Assembly: GCF_018224015.1 (NCBI RefSeq)
Contig: NZ_JAGPOT010000021.1
Location: 1-64,000 of the forward strand
From: Pseudarthrobacter albicanus
Lineage (GTDB): Bacteria > Actinomycetota > Actinomycetes > Actinomycetales > Micrococcaceae
Direction: 5' to 3'
DNA: 64,000 bases
Part shown: positions 43,366 through 52,842 of the stretch, in pieces
Layout: every line of letters starts with the position of its first letter
Numbering within the stretch: position 1 is the first letter of the stretch
Program-made: the position numbers and the translations under genes
Notes under the pieces: model-generated
The model's database searches: none
Told to the model about the DNA's origin: nothing
What the model saw: the letters and a program-made list of their open reading frames with translations, nothing else

Positions 43366-43411
43366 AGTCTAACGGGTGTGCTGCGGGACTGGACAACCTA
43401 GACTCAGGCGC

Positions 43412-44494
43412 ATGAGCTTGCCCGATCCCGGCCGTCCCGCCAGGCTGGGCCCCCGGCGCCGCGGGGCCCGGGCGTGGCGCGCGCTGGCGCTGCTGACGGC
43501 CCTGCCGCTGGCGGCGCTCGCGGTCTTCCGTGCCGTGCCCGGCGAGTGGCCCGCGGCGGTGGAGCAGTGGCTGGCCTTCACGCCGTGGCTGGTGCTGCCC
43601 GCCGCCGCCGGACTGCTGTTCGCCCTGCTGGGCCGGCGCGCCTGGCTGGTCGTGGTGGCTTCGGGGCTCCTGGCCGTGCAGCTGTTCTGGCTGTTCCCGC
43701 AGGACTACCTGGTGTCCCAGGACAACGCCGGGGGGACCCCCCGGGGCACTCCGGCCGGCGGCGCGCGGACGGTGCAGCTGAAGGTAATGGACATCAACGC
43801 GGAACTCGGCGGGGCGGATGCGGCCGAAATTGTGCGGCTGGTACGGGACAACGGCATCGGGCTGCTGACCATCCAGGAGCACACCCCGGCGCTGCAGGAA
43901 CGGCTGGCGGCCCAGGGGCTGGACAGTCTGCTGCCGAACAGGATCAGCCGCCCCGTGAACGGTGCCGCCGGCAGCGCGTTCTACTCCCTTCATCCCATGC
44001 AGCCGTTGGGTGCCCTGCCGGATTCCCAGTTCCAGGTGCCGACCGTCCGCCTTGTCCTGGACGCCGGCGGACAATCCGATGGGCAGTCCGATGGGCAGCC
44101 CGCGGTTCTGGACGTGACGAACGTCCACGCGCAGCCGCCGATTGGCGGCCGGATCGAACGGTGGCGCAGTGATCTCGCCGCGATCGGCACGCTCACGGCC
44201 GGTCCGGGGAACCTGCTGCTGGTCGGCGACTTCAACGCCACCTACGACCATTCCGAGTTCCGCCAGATCCTGCACGGCGGCCCCGGCGGCCGGCAGATGG
44301 TGGACGCGGGAACGGCCGCCGGGTCGCGGCTGGTTCCCACCTGGCCGATGGACGGGCAGCTGCTGCCCGGAGTCGTGATCGACCACCTGGTCACCAGCCC
44401 GCAGGTGCGCGCCACCGCCTATTCGGTGCACCGCGTGGCCGGGACGGACCACGCCGCCATCATGGCGACGCTGGCCGTCCCGGCAGCACCCTGA
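43412..44494 (+). CDS. Endonuclease/exonuclease/phosphatase family membrane protein
   Basis: A 360-residue EEP-family protein. Three hydrophobic helices occupy about 20-105 (ALALLTALPLAALAVF, LAFTPWLVLPAAAGLLFALL, AWLVVVASGLLAVQLFWLF). The catalytic domain follows with VMDINAELGGADAAEIVRLV, LLTIQEHTP, a degenerate middle, NVHAQPP, LLLVGDFNATYDH and VIDHLVTSP with a terminal GTDHAAI. The last three are the metal and phosphate-binding motifs. The domain probably faces outside. The substrate could be nucleic acid or a phospho-lipid. A partial paralogue follows it. Confidence 0.88.
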   Translation: MSLPDPGRPARLGPRRRGARAWRALALLTALPLAALAVFRAVPGEWPAAVEQWLAFTPWLVLPAAAGLLFALLGRRAWLVVVASGLLAVQLFWLFPQDYLVSQDNAGGTPRGTPAGGARTVQLKVMDINAELGGADAAEIVRLVRDNGIGLLTIQEHTPALQERLAAQGLDSLLPNRISRPVNGAAGSAFYSLHPMQPLGALPDSQFQVPTVRLVLDAGGQSDGQSDGQPAVLDVTNVHAQPPIGGRIERWRSDLAAIGTLTAGPGNLLLVGDFNATYDHSEFRQILHGGPGGRQMVDAGTAAGSRLVPTWPMDGQLLPGVVIDHLVTSPQVRATAYSVHRVAGTDHAAIMATLAVPAAP

Positions 44495-44530
44495 CCCACA
44501 ACGCGCCGGGCGCCGCATGGCCAGCAGAGG

Positions 44531-44911
44531 ATTGACCGCCACCTGACGGTCATGTCCCTGAACCTCGGCAGCTCGGAGGTGGATGCGGCCGCTGTGCTTG
44601 AGGCGGTGGCGGCGAACGACGTCGACTTTCTGGCGCTGCCGGAACTCAACCCGGTAACTCTGGAACGCCTTGAACAGGCGGGCATCGCCCGCCTCCTGCC
44701 CTACCCGGGCACCGACGTCGACTGGGCGAATGTCGGAAACGGGATTTTCCCGGTCTTCCCGCTGACGACGCCGGGCCGCGTCCCCGGCAGCGGGTTCTTC
44801 CAGAGCAGGCCCGCAGCCGAGGTGCGGGGCATCCCGGGCGGGATTCGCCTGACCTCGGTGCATGTGAATTCCCCGCGGCCCGGACACGTGCCCCGGTGGC
44901 CCTGGACCTAG
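44531..44911 (+). pseudogene. Truncated second copy of the EEP-family gene
   Basis: An open frame (ATG 44552) encodes only the first half of an EEP catalytic domain: LTVMSLNLGSSEVDAAAVLE aligns with the intact neighbour's LKVMDINAELGGADAAEIVR, and DFLALPELNPVTLERLEQAG with its QEHTPALQERLAAQG. It ends at 44911 with VHVNSPRPGHVPRWPWT. It lacks the GDFNA and DH catalytic motifs and has no membrane helices. It therefore looks like the remnant of a tandem duplication or a deletion product. The 3' end overlaps the stop of the convergent SDR gene. Confidence 0.75.
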
Positions 44912-45681
44912 CCCTTGCGGATCAGCTTGTAGTTGGAGGCCTGCGCCACCGGCCGGATCACGATCTGGTCCAGGTTGACGTGGTGCGGTGCCGCGACGGC
45001 GTAGCGGACCACCTCGGCGACGTCGGCGGGGGTCAGCGGCTTCTCGACGCCCTGGTAGACCTTCGCCGCGGCTTCCTCGCTGCCGAGCCGGTTGAGCGCG
45101 AACTCCTCGGTCTGCACCAGGCCGGGAGCCACCTCGATGACACGGACATTGTGCTCGGCCTCCTCCAGCCGCAGGGCGCCGGTGACGGCGTGCTGGGCGA
45201 ACTTCGCCGCGTTGTAGCCGCCGCCGGTCTCGTAGGCGGCCAGCCCCGCGCTCGAGGTCAGGTTCAGGACGGTTCCCTCGCCGCAGGCGCGCAGCATGGG
45301 CAGGAAGGCGCGGGTGAGCTTCATGGTGCCGAGGACGTTGACCTGGAACATCCACTCCCAGTCCTCCGTCTTGGCGTCACCCACCTTGTCCGCCCCGCGG
45401 GCGCCGCCGGCGATGTTGATCAGGGTGTCGATGCCGCCCGCGCGGGTGACCTCGTCCAGCAGCCGGGCGACGTCGGCGTCCTCGGTGACGTCGGCGGGGA
45501 CGGCCACGGCGCCGGTCTGCGCCGCGAGCGCCTCGAGCCGGTCCGCGCGGCGGGCGACGGCGAAGACCGTCCAGCCCTCGGTCCGAAGTGCGCGCACAGT
45601 GGCCTCGCCGATCCCGGTGCTGGCGCCGGTGACTACTGCTGCTTTGGCTACTGTTGCCTTGTTGTGGATTCCCTCAGTCAT
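44908..45681 (-). CDS. SDR family oxidoreductase
   Basis: A 257-residue classical short-chain dehydrogenase/reductase. The cofactor site is VVTGASTGIGEAT (about 17-29), with VARRADRLEALA suggesting NADP preference. LINIAGGARG is present, then the catalytic triad in NLTSSAGLAAYETGGGYNAAKFAQ (Ser, Tyr, Lys). VIEVAPGLVQTEEF and a C-terminal segment typical of the YdfG/serine-dehydrogenase-like group follow. The substrate is unknown. It is convergent with the EEP remnant and divergent from valS. Confidence 0.92.
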   Translation of the reverse strand: MTEGIHNKATVAKAAVVTGASTGIGEATVRALRTEGWTVFAVARRADRLEALAAQTGAVAVPADVTEDADVARLLDEVTRAGGIDTLINIAGGARGADKVGDAKTEDWEWMFQVNVLGTMKLTRAFLPMLRACGEGTVLNLTSSAGLAAYETGGGYNAAKFAQHAVTGALRLEEAEHNVRVIEVAPGLVQTEEFALNRLGSEEAAAKVYQGVEKPLTPADVAEVVRYAVAAPHHVNLDQIVIRPVAQASNYKLIRKG

Positions 45682-45793
45682 GGCACCACCCTAACGTCCC
45701 GGCTCCGACTCCCCGGTACGGTTGCGCCGGATGAAATCAAGCAGCACGCGTGCTGCTGCCGGGCGCCGCCGCGGAGCATGAAACAATTACCCC

Positions 45794-48412
45794 ATGGCTG
45801 AAGACACGCAGGGTACAGACACGCCCACCACCGCCCCCATCAATGTTCCGGACAAGCCCGCCCTGGAGGGGCTCGAGGCCGCCCTCACGCGGCGCTGGCT
45901 TGACGAAGGGACCTACAAGTTCAACCCGGACACCACCCGCGAGCAGGTCTACTCGATCGACACTCCCCCGCCCACCGCGTCGGGGTCCCTGCACGTCGGC
46001 CACATGTTCTCCTTCACGCAGACGGACGTCCTGGCGCGCTACCAGCGCATGATCGGGAAGAACGTGTTCTATCCGATGGGCTGGGATGACAACGGCCTGC
46101 CCACCGAACGCCGCGTCCAGAACTACTACGGGGTGCGCTGCGACCCCGCCGTTGCCTACGACGCCGGCTACCGGCCGCCCGCCGAGCCCGCCAAGAACCA
46201 GCGCGACTTCGACGTCGTCTCGCGCCGGAACTTCATCGAGCTGTGCGAGGAACTCGCCGTGGAGGACGAAAAGGTCTTCGAAAGCCTGTTCCAGACCCTC
46301 GGGCTCTCCGTGGACTGGCAGCTGACCTACCGCACCATTGACGACGTCTCCCGCGAGGTGTCCCAGCGCGCCTTCCTCGCCAACCTGGCCGCGGGCGACG
46401 CCTACATGGCGGAGGCGCCCACCCTGTGGGACGTCACCTTCCGCACCGCGGTGGCCCAGGCCGAACTCGAGGACCGCGAGGTCGCCGGCGCGTACTACCG
46501 CTACCCGTTCTTCACCGAAGACGGCGAGAAGATCTACGTCGAGACCACCCGCCCGGAGCTCCTCGCAGCCTGCGCGGCCCTGGTGGCGAACCCCGACGAC
46601 GAGCGCTACCAGCCGCTGTTCGGCAAGAAGGTCACCTCCCCGCTGTTCGGCGTCGAGGTGGAGGTCAGGGCCCACCCGCTGGCCAAGGCGGACAAGGGCT
46701 CCGGCATCGCCATGGTCTGCACCTTCGGCGACCTTACCGACGTCACCTGGTGGCGCGAACTCCAGCTTCCCACCCGGGCCATCGTGGGCCGCGACGGGCG
46801 CATCATCGGCGAGACCCCGGACTGGGTCACCACCGGCGAAGGCCGCGCCGCCTTCGCCGCGATCGCGGGCAAGACCGTCTTCAGCGCCAAGGAAGCCGTG
46901 GTGGAACAGCTGTCCGCCGCCGGACTGCTCGACGGCGAGCCGAAGAAGATCATGCACCCCGTGAACTTCTTCGAGAAGGGCGACAAGCCCCTCGAAGTGG
47001 TGACGTCCCGCCAGTGGTACATCCGCAACGGCGGCCGCGACGCGGACCGCCGCGAACGCCTGATCGCGCGCGGCCACGAGATCGAGTTCCACCCCGCCTT
47101 CATGCGCTCGCGCTACGAGAACTGGATTTCCGGGCTCAACGGCGACTGGCTGGTTTCCCGGCAGCGCTTCTTCGGCGTTCCGGTGCCGGTCTGGTACCCG
47201 CTGGACGCCGACGGCAACCCGGACTACGACGCTCCGGTCCTGCCCTCCGACGCGCAGCTGCCCGTGGACCCCGCCGCGGACGCGGCCCCGGGCTACGAGG
47301 AATCCCAGCGCGACGTGCCCGGCGGGTTCACCGGCGACGCCGACGTCCTGGACACCTGGGCGACCTCATCCCTGACGCCGCAGATCGTGGGCGGGTGGAG
47401 CCGGGACGGGGACCTGTTCGCCAAGGTCTACCCCTTCGACCTGCGCCCCCAGGGCCACGACATCATCCGCACCTGGCTGTTCTCCTCGGCCGTGCGCGCC
47501 GACGCCCTGCAGGACACGGCCCCGTGGAAGCACGCCGCCATCTCCGGCTGGATCCTGGACCCGGACCGCAAGAAGATGTCCAAGTCCAAGGGCAACGTGG
47601 TGGTCCCCACCGACGTGCTTGAAGAGTACGGCTCTGACGCGGTCCGGTACTGGGCCACGTCCGCGAAGCTCGGCGCCGACACGGCCTACGAGATCGCGCA
47701 GATGAAGATCGGCCGCCGGCTGGCCATCAAGCTGCTCAACGCCTCCAAGTTCGTGCTGAACCTGGGCGCCACCGAGGACTCGGTGGTTTCCGGGGACCTT
47801 TCGGTGCTGACCAACCCCCTGGACCGGGCCGTGCTGGCCCAGCTCTCCGACGTGGTGCGGCAGGCCACCAAGGCGTTCGACAACTACGACTACGCCCGGG
47901 CCCTGCAGATCACCGAGAGCTTCTTCTGGCATTTCACCGACGATTACGTGGAGCTCATCAAGGACCGCGCCTACGGTGCCGCCGGAGACGCCCAGCAGGC
48001 CTCCGTGCTGGCGGCGCTGGCGACGAGCCTGGACACGCTACTGCGGCTGTTCGCCCCGTTCCTGCCCTTCGCCACGGAGGAGGTCTGGAGCTGGTGGCGC
48101 ACGGGTTCCGTGCACCGCGCGCAGTGGCCCTCCGCGGTGGAGATCGACGGCGACACCACCTTGCTGGCGACCGTCGGGACCGCGCTGAGCGGCATCCGCA
48201 AGGCCAAGTCCGAGGCCAAGGTCAAGCAGCGCACCGAGGTCCTCTCCGCGACCATCACGGCCACGGAGTCCCTCACCACGCAGCTGAAGGCCGGCCTGGC
48301 CGACCTCAAGGCCGCGGCCAACGCCCGTGAACTGGAGCTGGTGGCCGGGGACGGCGAACTGACCGTGAGCGACGTCGTCCTGGCGGCCCCCGAGGAGCCT
48401 GCGCAGGCCTAG
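45794..48412 (+). CDS. valS: Valyl-tRNA synthetase
   Basis: An 872-residue class I synthetase. TASGSLHVGHMFSFTQTDVLARYQ holds the HIGH-type motif, WDDNGLPTERRVQNYYGVRC is typical of the actinobacterial form, and KKMSKSKGNVVVPTD carries KMSKS. The editing domain lies between (WWRELQLPTRAIVGRDGRII). The anticodon-binding helices and a short coiled coil end the protein. The ATG at 45794 is used. Its TAG stop shares the palindrome CTAG with the convergent GH15 gene's stop. Confidence 0.96.
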   Translation: MAEDTQGTDTPTTAPINVPDKPALEGLEAALTRRWLDEGTYKFNPDTTREQVYSIDTPPPTASGSLHVGHMFSFTQTDVLARYQRMIGKNVFYPMGWDDNGLPTERRVQNYYGVRCDPAVAYDAGYRPPAEPAKNQRDFDVVSRRNFIELCEELAVEDEKVFESLFQTLGLSVDWQLTYRTIDDVSREVSQRAFLANLAAGDAYMAEAPTLWDVTFRTAVAQAELEDREVAGAYYRYPFFTEDGEKIYVETTRPELLAACAALVANPDDERYQPLFGKKVTSPLFGVEVEVRAHPLAKADKGSGIAMVCTFGDLTDVTWWRELQLPTRAIVGRDGRIIGETPDWVTTGEGRAAFAAIAGKTVFSAKEAVVEQLSAAGLLDGEPKKIMHPVNFFEKGDKPLEVVTSRQWYIRNGGRDADRRERLIARGHEIEFHPAFMRSRYENWISGLNGDWLVSRQRFFGVPVPVWYPLDADGNPDYDAPVLPSDAQLPVDPAADAAPGYEESQRDVPGGFTGDADVLDTWATSSLTPQIVGGWSRDGDLFAKVYPFDLRPQGHDIIRTWLFSSAVRADALQDTAPWKHAAISGWILDPDRKKMSKSKGNVVVPTDVLEEYGSDAVRYWATSAKLGADTAYEIAQMKIGRRLAIKLLNASKFVLNLGATEDSVVSGDLSVLTNPLDRAVLAQLSDVVRQATKAFDNYDYARALQITESFFWHFTDDYVELIKDRAYGAAGDAQQASVLAALATSLDTLLRLFAPFLPFATEEVWSWWRTGSVHRAQWPSAVEIDGDTTLLATVGTALSGIRKAKSEAKVKQRTEVLSATITATESLTTQLKAGLADLKAAANARELELVAGDGELTVSDVVLAAPEEPAQA

Positions 48413-50235
48413 CTGCGGCGGGCCATCCGCTCCTCGGCGGTGTGGATGGCCCAGGCGGCGTTGACGAGGCCGATGTGGCTGAACGCCTGCGGGAAGTTCC
48501 CCAGGAGCTCGCTGCTGTCCGGGGCGACTTCCTCGGCCATCAGGCCCAGGTCGGTGGCAAACCCGGCTGCCCGCTCGAAGACTGCCCGGGCGCGCTGTGT
48601 GCGTCCGGCCAAGGCCAGGGCCTGGGCCAGCCAGAAGGTGCACAGCAGGAAAGTGCCCTCCTCCCCCGGAAGACCGTCGTCGGCGAGGTAGCGGTACACG
48701 AGGCCGCGTGAGTCCGTGAGACGCTCCTCGATGGCCTCGATCGTGGCGAGGATACCGGGATCGTCCGCCGGGAGGAAGCCCACGATGGCGAGCATCAGCG
48801 CCGAAGCGTCGAGGTCCTCGGAACCGTACGCCTGGGTATAGGCATTCGCCGCTTCGCTCCAGCCGTAGGTCCGGATGGACGCGGCAATCTGGTCCCGCAC
48901 CTCTTCCCAGCGACGGACCCGCTCGGGCGCCTGCAGGAGCTCGGCAAGGGTGATGGCCCGGTCGACGGCGACCCAGCACATGAGCTTGGAGTAGAGGAAG
49001 TGGCGCGGCTCCCCGCGGACCTCCCAGATGCCGTGATCTGCGGAGCGCCAGCGGGAGGCCGCGGCGTCCGCTGCGTCGGCGAGGAACCTTCTCGTTGCCG
49101 GTGCCAGCTCCGCGAGATACTCCGGCAGCGTGGCGGCGGCGTCGAGCAGTTCGCCGTAGACGTCGAGCTGCCGCTGGTCCCAGGCACCGTTGCCGACCCG
49201 GACCGGGGAGCTGGCACGCCAGCCCGGCAGGTGGGCAAGTTCGCGTTCGGGCAGCTCGCGTTCCCCGCCGATGCCGAACATGATCTGCAGTTCCTCGCCC
49301 GCGGCCAGCTGGCTTGCGGCTGCAGTCGCAAGGAACTGGAAGAAATTTCCCGCTTCATCCGGACAGGCCGCCACCCAGAGGGCCTGCAGGGTCATGCTCG
49401 CATCCCGGATCCAGCTGTACCGGTAGTCCCAGTTGCGCGTGCCGCCGGCCACTTCCGGCAGGGACGTCGTCGGGGCGGCCACGATGGCCCCGGACGGGTA
49501 GTACGTGAGGGCCTGCAGGATCCGTCCGCTGCCGGCGACGAGCTCCTGCCACGGGCCGTTGTAGGTCTGGTGCATCACCGACCAACTGGTCCAGCCCTGC
49601 ACTGTGTCCTCAAGCCGGCGCGCGATCTCCGCCTGGCCCCAGAAGACCGGTTCCCCGCTTCCGCTGGCCTGGAAGTGGACAGCGAAGCCGAGGACGTCTC
49701 CGGTCTGGAGGGTCACCCGGGCCTGCGCCGTGTCCGCGCCGAGCTGGAAGGCTGCCGCAGTCGAGAATGACAGCATCACGGCCCCCGCCCGGACCACGAT
49801 ACCGCCGTCCACCGCGCTCAGCAGCGGCCGGGCCAGCCCGTATTCCGGGCGGGGGCTGAAGACGATGTCGACCTCGACCGGTCCCTCGGTACAGGACAGC
49901 TGGCGGAGCAAGGTGCCGGGGGAATCCGCGCCGAGGTCATGGCCCCTCCTGCCGTCACCGAGGACCAGGGCGTCCGTGACGGTCACACACCCTTCGGGGG
50001 CCCTGTGGGTGGTTTCCAGAACCATCGTGGGTCCGAGGTAGCGCCGGGTTGAGGTGTATTCTCCGGCGGGACGGATGGACCAGAACCCCGCGTCCTGGCC
50101 CAACAGGCGTCCGAATACGGAGGGGCTGTCAAAGCGCGGGAAACACAACCAGTCCACGGAGCCGGCGGCACTGACCAGTGCGGCGGAGCGGCAGTCTGAC
50201 AGGAGGGCATAGGCCGCAATGGGTTCGCTGCTCAT
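48409..50235 (-). CDS. Glycoside hydrolase family 15 protein
   Basis: A 608-residue GH15 enzyme without a signal peptide, hence cytoplasmic. The family includes glucoamylases, dextranases and mycobacterial-type trehalases. Landmarks are AAYALLSDCRSAALVSAAGSVDWLCFPRFD at the start, the N-terminal beta domain, GGTRNWDYRYSWIRDASMTLQAL containing a catalytic-loop glutamate/aspartate region, DHGIWEVRGEPRHFLYSKLMCWVAVDRAI with the probable general acid, and GTFLLCTFWLAQALAL near the end. The ATG at 50235 is chosen; the open frame upstream is not protein-like. It could be a trehalase or glucoamylase. Confidence 0.92.
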   Translation of the reverse strand: MSSEPIAAYALLSDCRSAALVSAAGSVDWLCFPRFDSPSVFGRLLGQDAGFWSIRPAGEYTSTRRYLGPTMVLETTHRAPEGCVTVTDALVLGDGRRGHDLGADSPGTLLRQLSCTEGPVEVDIVFSPRPEYGLARPLLSAVDGGIVVRAGAVMLSFSTAAAFQLGADTAQARVTLQTGDVLGFAVHFQASGSGEPVFWGQAEIARRLEDTVQGWTSWSVMHQTYNGPWQELVAGSGRILQALTYYPSGAIVAAPTTSLPEVAGGTRNWDYRYSWIRDASMTLQALWVAACPDEAGNFFQFLATAAASQLAAGEELQIMFGIGGERELPERELAHLPGWRASSPVRVGNGAWDQRQLDVYGELLDAAATLPEYLAELAPATRRFLADAADAAASRWRSADHGIWEVRGEPRHFLYSKLMCWVAVDRAITLAELLQAPERVRRWEEVRDQIAASIRTYGWSEAANAYTQAYGSEDLDASALMLAIVGFLPADDPGILATIEAIEERLTDSRGLVYRYLADDGLPGEEGTFLLCTFWLAQALALAGRTQRARAVFERAAGFATDLGLMAEEVAPDSSELLGNFPQAFSHIGLVNAAWAIHTAEERMARRS

Positions 50236-50607
50236 GGCTATACCCTGACGGAATAATGCTCCGTGGGCCAGCCCTCTCCTGCCGGAAGTTCTCGGACAGG
50301 CTGTTCCCGTGCAAGCTGTTTCGGGCAAAGGGGAAGCCCCATCAGCGTTTTGCCGTCGGTGGGGCTTCGACTTTCGGTTATCACGTGACGTCTTAGATAA
50401 TCTGGCGGGATCCTCGGATTTTCAGGTCTTCCTACCTCGTCACCGGTAGCCATCATCTGACTTTGCCGAAGGCTGCGTCGGATGAGTGTCACTGAATCTT
50501 TGGTTCCTGCGTCCCGCTTCTCTCGAAGTGGGTAAATTCAATTGTTCTCCCCTGCCGGGGGATGCACAAGAGCTGGGGGAGAACTACAGCGGCGTAATTC
50601 TCCGTGG
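50236..50607. other. Unexplained intergenic region with structured elements
   Basis: A 372-bp interval of lower GC than its surroundings. It contains a 9-bp hairpin GAAGCCCCA (50333-50341) against 50360-50368 with an 18-base loop, and a second hairpin at 50544-50584. A minus-strand open frame (50238-50492) exists, but its third-codon positions are not GC-rich as in real genes here, so I do not call it. The region may hold the GH15 promoter and a small RNA. Confidence 0.4.
50544..50584 (-). terminator. Probable terminator of the DsbA-like gene
   Basis: A 9-bp perfect stem (GTTCTCCCC at 50544-50552 against 50576-50584) with a GC-rich loop lies 24 bases beyond the stop of the DsbA-like gene. 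On the minus strand it is followed by AATTGAATTTACC. Confidence 0.6.
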
Positions 50608-51225
50608 CTAGTTGAAGGACGGGCTTTCGGTCCGGCTGCGCTTGATTTCATAGAAGTACGGGAAGGAGGCCAGCGTCACGGTGGCGTCCCAGAGCCGCCC
50701 GGCGTCCTCGCCGCGGGGGATGCGGGTCAGGACGGGGCCGAAGAAGGCGGTGCCGTTGAAGGCGACGACGGGCGTGCCCACGTCCTGGCCGACGAGGGAG
50801 ATGCCGGCTTCGTGGCTGGTGCGCAGCCGGGCATCGACGTCATCGCTCTTGCCTGCTGCGGCGAGCACCGGCGGCAGTCCGACTTCGGCCAGGGACTTGG
50901 CGATGACCTCGTCGATGTCGCCGTTGCCCTCGTTGTGGATCTTGGTGCCCATGGCGTCATAGAGGGCCTTGATGTACTCGGTGCCGTGCTGTTCGGCCGC
51001 GGCGGTGATGACCCGCACCGGGGCCCACGCCTTGAGCATGAACTCCTTGTACTGCGCGGGAAGTTCGTCGCGTCCCTCGTTCAGCACGGCGAGGCTCATG
51101 ACGTGCCACTCGGTGGTGATGTCCCGGACAGCCTCCACTTCGCCGATCCAGCGGGAGGTGACCCATGCGAAGGGGCACATCGGGTCAAACCAGAAGTCGG
51201 CCTTGTTGGAAACGGTTTCAGGCAC
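50608..51225 (-). CDS. DsbA-family protein, Rv2466c-like, with a single active-site cysteine
   Basis: A 205-residue DsbA-fold protein resembling the mycothiol-dependent reductase Rv2466c. It starts PETVSNKADFWFDPMCPFAWVTSRW. Rv2466c-type proteins have CPWC at this place; here it reads CPFA, so the second cysteine is missing. The helical insert and the cis-proline region VGTPVVAFNGTAFFGPVLT are intact. A one-cysteine form could still work by a mycothiol-disulfide mechanism. The GTG at 51225 has AGGAG eight bases upstream. Confidence 0.88.
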   Translation of the reverse strand: MPETVSNKADFWFDPMCPFAWVTSRWIGEVEAVRDITTEWHVMSLAVLNEGRDELPAQYKEFMLKAWAPVRVITAAAEQHGTEYIKALYDAMGTKIHNEGNGDIDEVIAKSLAEVGLPPVLAAAGKSDDVDARLRTSHEAGISLVGQDVGTPVVAFNGTAFFGPVLTRIPRGEDAGRLWDATVTLASFPYFYEIKRSRTESPSFN

Positions 51226-51364
51226 AGGTGTTCTCCTTGGGTAAGTCAGCGGGGAAATTGCGCCGCGGTCCATCGGATGCAGCGCCACATCAAACGCGGG
51301 GCCACATCAAACGCACGGGCGCATCAACTCTTGACAGCGACCCGCGTCCCGGATTTATTCCGGT

Positions 51365-52645
51365 TCAGGCCGACTTGCGCCGCTTGACGTCGTGCGCGAT
51401 CAGGGTGGCAGCGGCCTTCTTGGCCACGACGGCTTCGGTGATCACGACGGTGGCGACGTCATCGCGGCTCGGGAGGTCGAACATCACCGGAAGCAGGACT
51501 TCCTCCATGATGGCGCGCAGGCCGCGGGCTCCGGTGCCGCGCTCGAGGGCCTGGTCGGCGATGGTGTTCAGGGCCTCCTCGTCGAAGACCAGTTCGACGC
51601 CGTCGAGCTGGAACATCTTCTGGTACTGCTTGACGAGGGCGTTCTTGGGCGTGGACAGGATCTGGATCAGCGCCGCGCGGTCCAGGTTCGAGACCGTGGT
51701 GATGACCGGCAGCCGGCCGATGAACTCGGGGATGAGCCCGAACTTCAGCAGGTCCTCGGGCATGACCTCGCCGTAGGAATCCGTGGTGTTCTTGACCTCG
51801 TTGAGCGGGGCGCCGAAGCCGATGCCCTTGCGCCCGGAGCGGGAACCGATGATCTCTTCAAGGCCGGCGAAGGCGCCGGCCACGATGAACAGCACGTTGG
51901 TGGTGTCGATCTGGATGAATTCCTGGTGCGGATGCTTGCGTCCGCCCTGCGGCGGAACCGAGGCGACGGTGCCTTCGAGGATCTTCAGCAGCGCCTGCTG
52001 CACGCCCTCGCCGGAGACGTCCCGGGTGATGGAGGGGTTCTCGCTCTTGCGCGAGATCTTGTCGATCTCGTCGATGTAGATGATGCCCTGTTCGGCCTTC
52101 TTGACGTCATAGTCGGCGGCCTGGATGAGCTTCAGCAGGATGTTCTCGACGTCCTCGCCCACGTAGCCGGCTTCGGTCAGGGCCGTGGCGTCGGCGACAG
52201 CGAACGGGACGTTCAGGCGCCGGGCCAGGGTCTGCGCCAGGTAGGTCTTGCCGCAGCCGGTGGGGCCGATCAGGAGGATGTTGGACTTGGCGATCTCGAC
52301 GTCGTCGTGGTGGACGCCGTCGGCGAGGTTGCTGCTCTTGGGGGCGTGTCCGGACTGGATGCGCTTGTAATGGTTGTAGACCGCGACGGCGAGCGACCGC
52401 TTGGCGGGCTCCTGGCCGATCACGTATTCCTGCAGGAAATCGAAGATCTCGCGGGGCTTGGGCAGTTCGAAACTGCCCAGGTCGGCTACTTCGGCGAGTT
52501 CTTCTTCAATGATCTCGTTGCAGAGTTCAATGCACTCGTCGCAGATGTAGACGCCGGGCCCGGCAATGAGTTTCCGTACCTGCTTCTGGCTCTTTCCGCA
52601 GAAAGAACACTTCAGCAGATCCGTGCTCTCGCCAATCCGAGCCAT
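51365..52645 (-). CDS. clpX: ATP-dependent Clp protease ATP-binding subunit ClpX
   Basis: ClpX unfolds substrates for the ClpP chamber. The 426-residue protein has the N-terminal zinc-binding domain ([15 protein letters not shown], then CDECIELC). The Walker A site is [17 protein letters not shown] and the Walker B is [16 protein letters not shown]-type features include [12 protein letters not shown], the [11 protein letters not shown] segment that carries the ClpP-contacting loop region, and the sensor-2 [12 protein letters not shown]. It lies downstream of clpP2 with about 200 bases between, including a terminator. Confidence 0.97.
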   Translation of the reverse strand: MARIGESTDLLKCSFCGKSQKQVRKLIAGPGVYICDECIELCNEIIEEELAEVADLGSFELPKPREIFDFLQEYVIGQEPAKRSLAVAVYNHYKRIQSGHAPKSSNLADGVHHDDVEIAKSNILLIGPTGCGKTYLAQTLARRLNVPFAVADATALTEAGYVGEDVENILLKLIQAADYDVKKAEQGIIYIDEIDKISRKSENPSITRDVSGEGVQQALLKILEGTVASVPPQGGRKHPHQEFIQIDTTNVLFIVAGAFAGLEEIIGSRSGRKGIGFGAPLNEVKNTTDSYGEVMPEDLLKFGLIPEFIGRLPVITTVSNLDRAALIQILSTPKNALVKQYQKMFQLDGVELVFDEEALNTIADQALERGTGARGLRAIMEEVLLPVMFDLPSRDDVATVVITEAVVAKKAAATLIAHDVKRRKSA

Positions 52646-52790
52646 GTGTGAACCCCTTTAGTATCTTGCTGCTGCCTGTTTCGAACGGTAAGCAGCCTTG
52701 CACCATTACTGGAATCACGGACGACCCCAGGAGGCGACGGCCGTGACATGTTCCACTCTAGGTCACTTTCCCCCTGTTGGGTGGAAAGCG

Positions 52791-52829
52791 GACGCCGGTG
52801 CGGCCATTTGGGTGAGCCGCACCGGCGTC
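52791..52829 (-). terminator. Terminator after clpP2
   Basis: A 14-bp perfect stem (GACGCCGGTGCGGC at 52791-52804 against 52816-52829) with an 11-base loop begins 13 bases after the clpP2 stop. It suggests that clpX has its own promoter in 52646-52790. Confidence 0.75.
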
Positions 52830-52842
52830 GTGGACTTTCTTC

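Noticed and set aside
50238-50492. Possible 84-codon minus-strand gene upstream of GH15
   Set aside because: Third-position composition is unlike neighbouring genes, no ribosome binding site or known family is seen; described instead as an unexplained interval.
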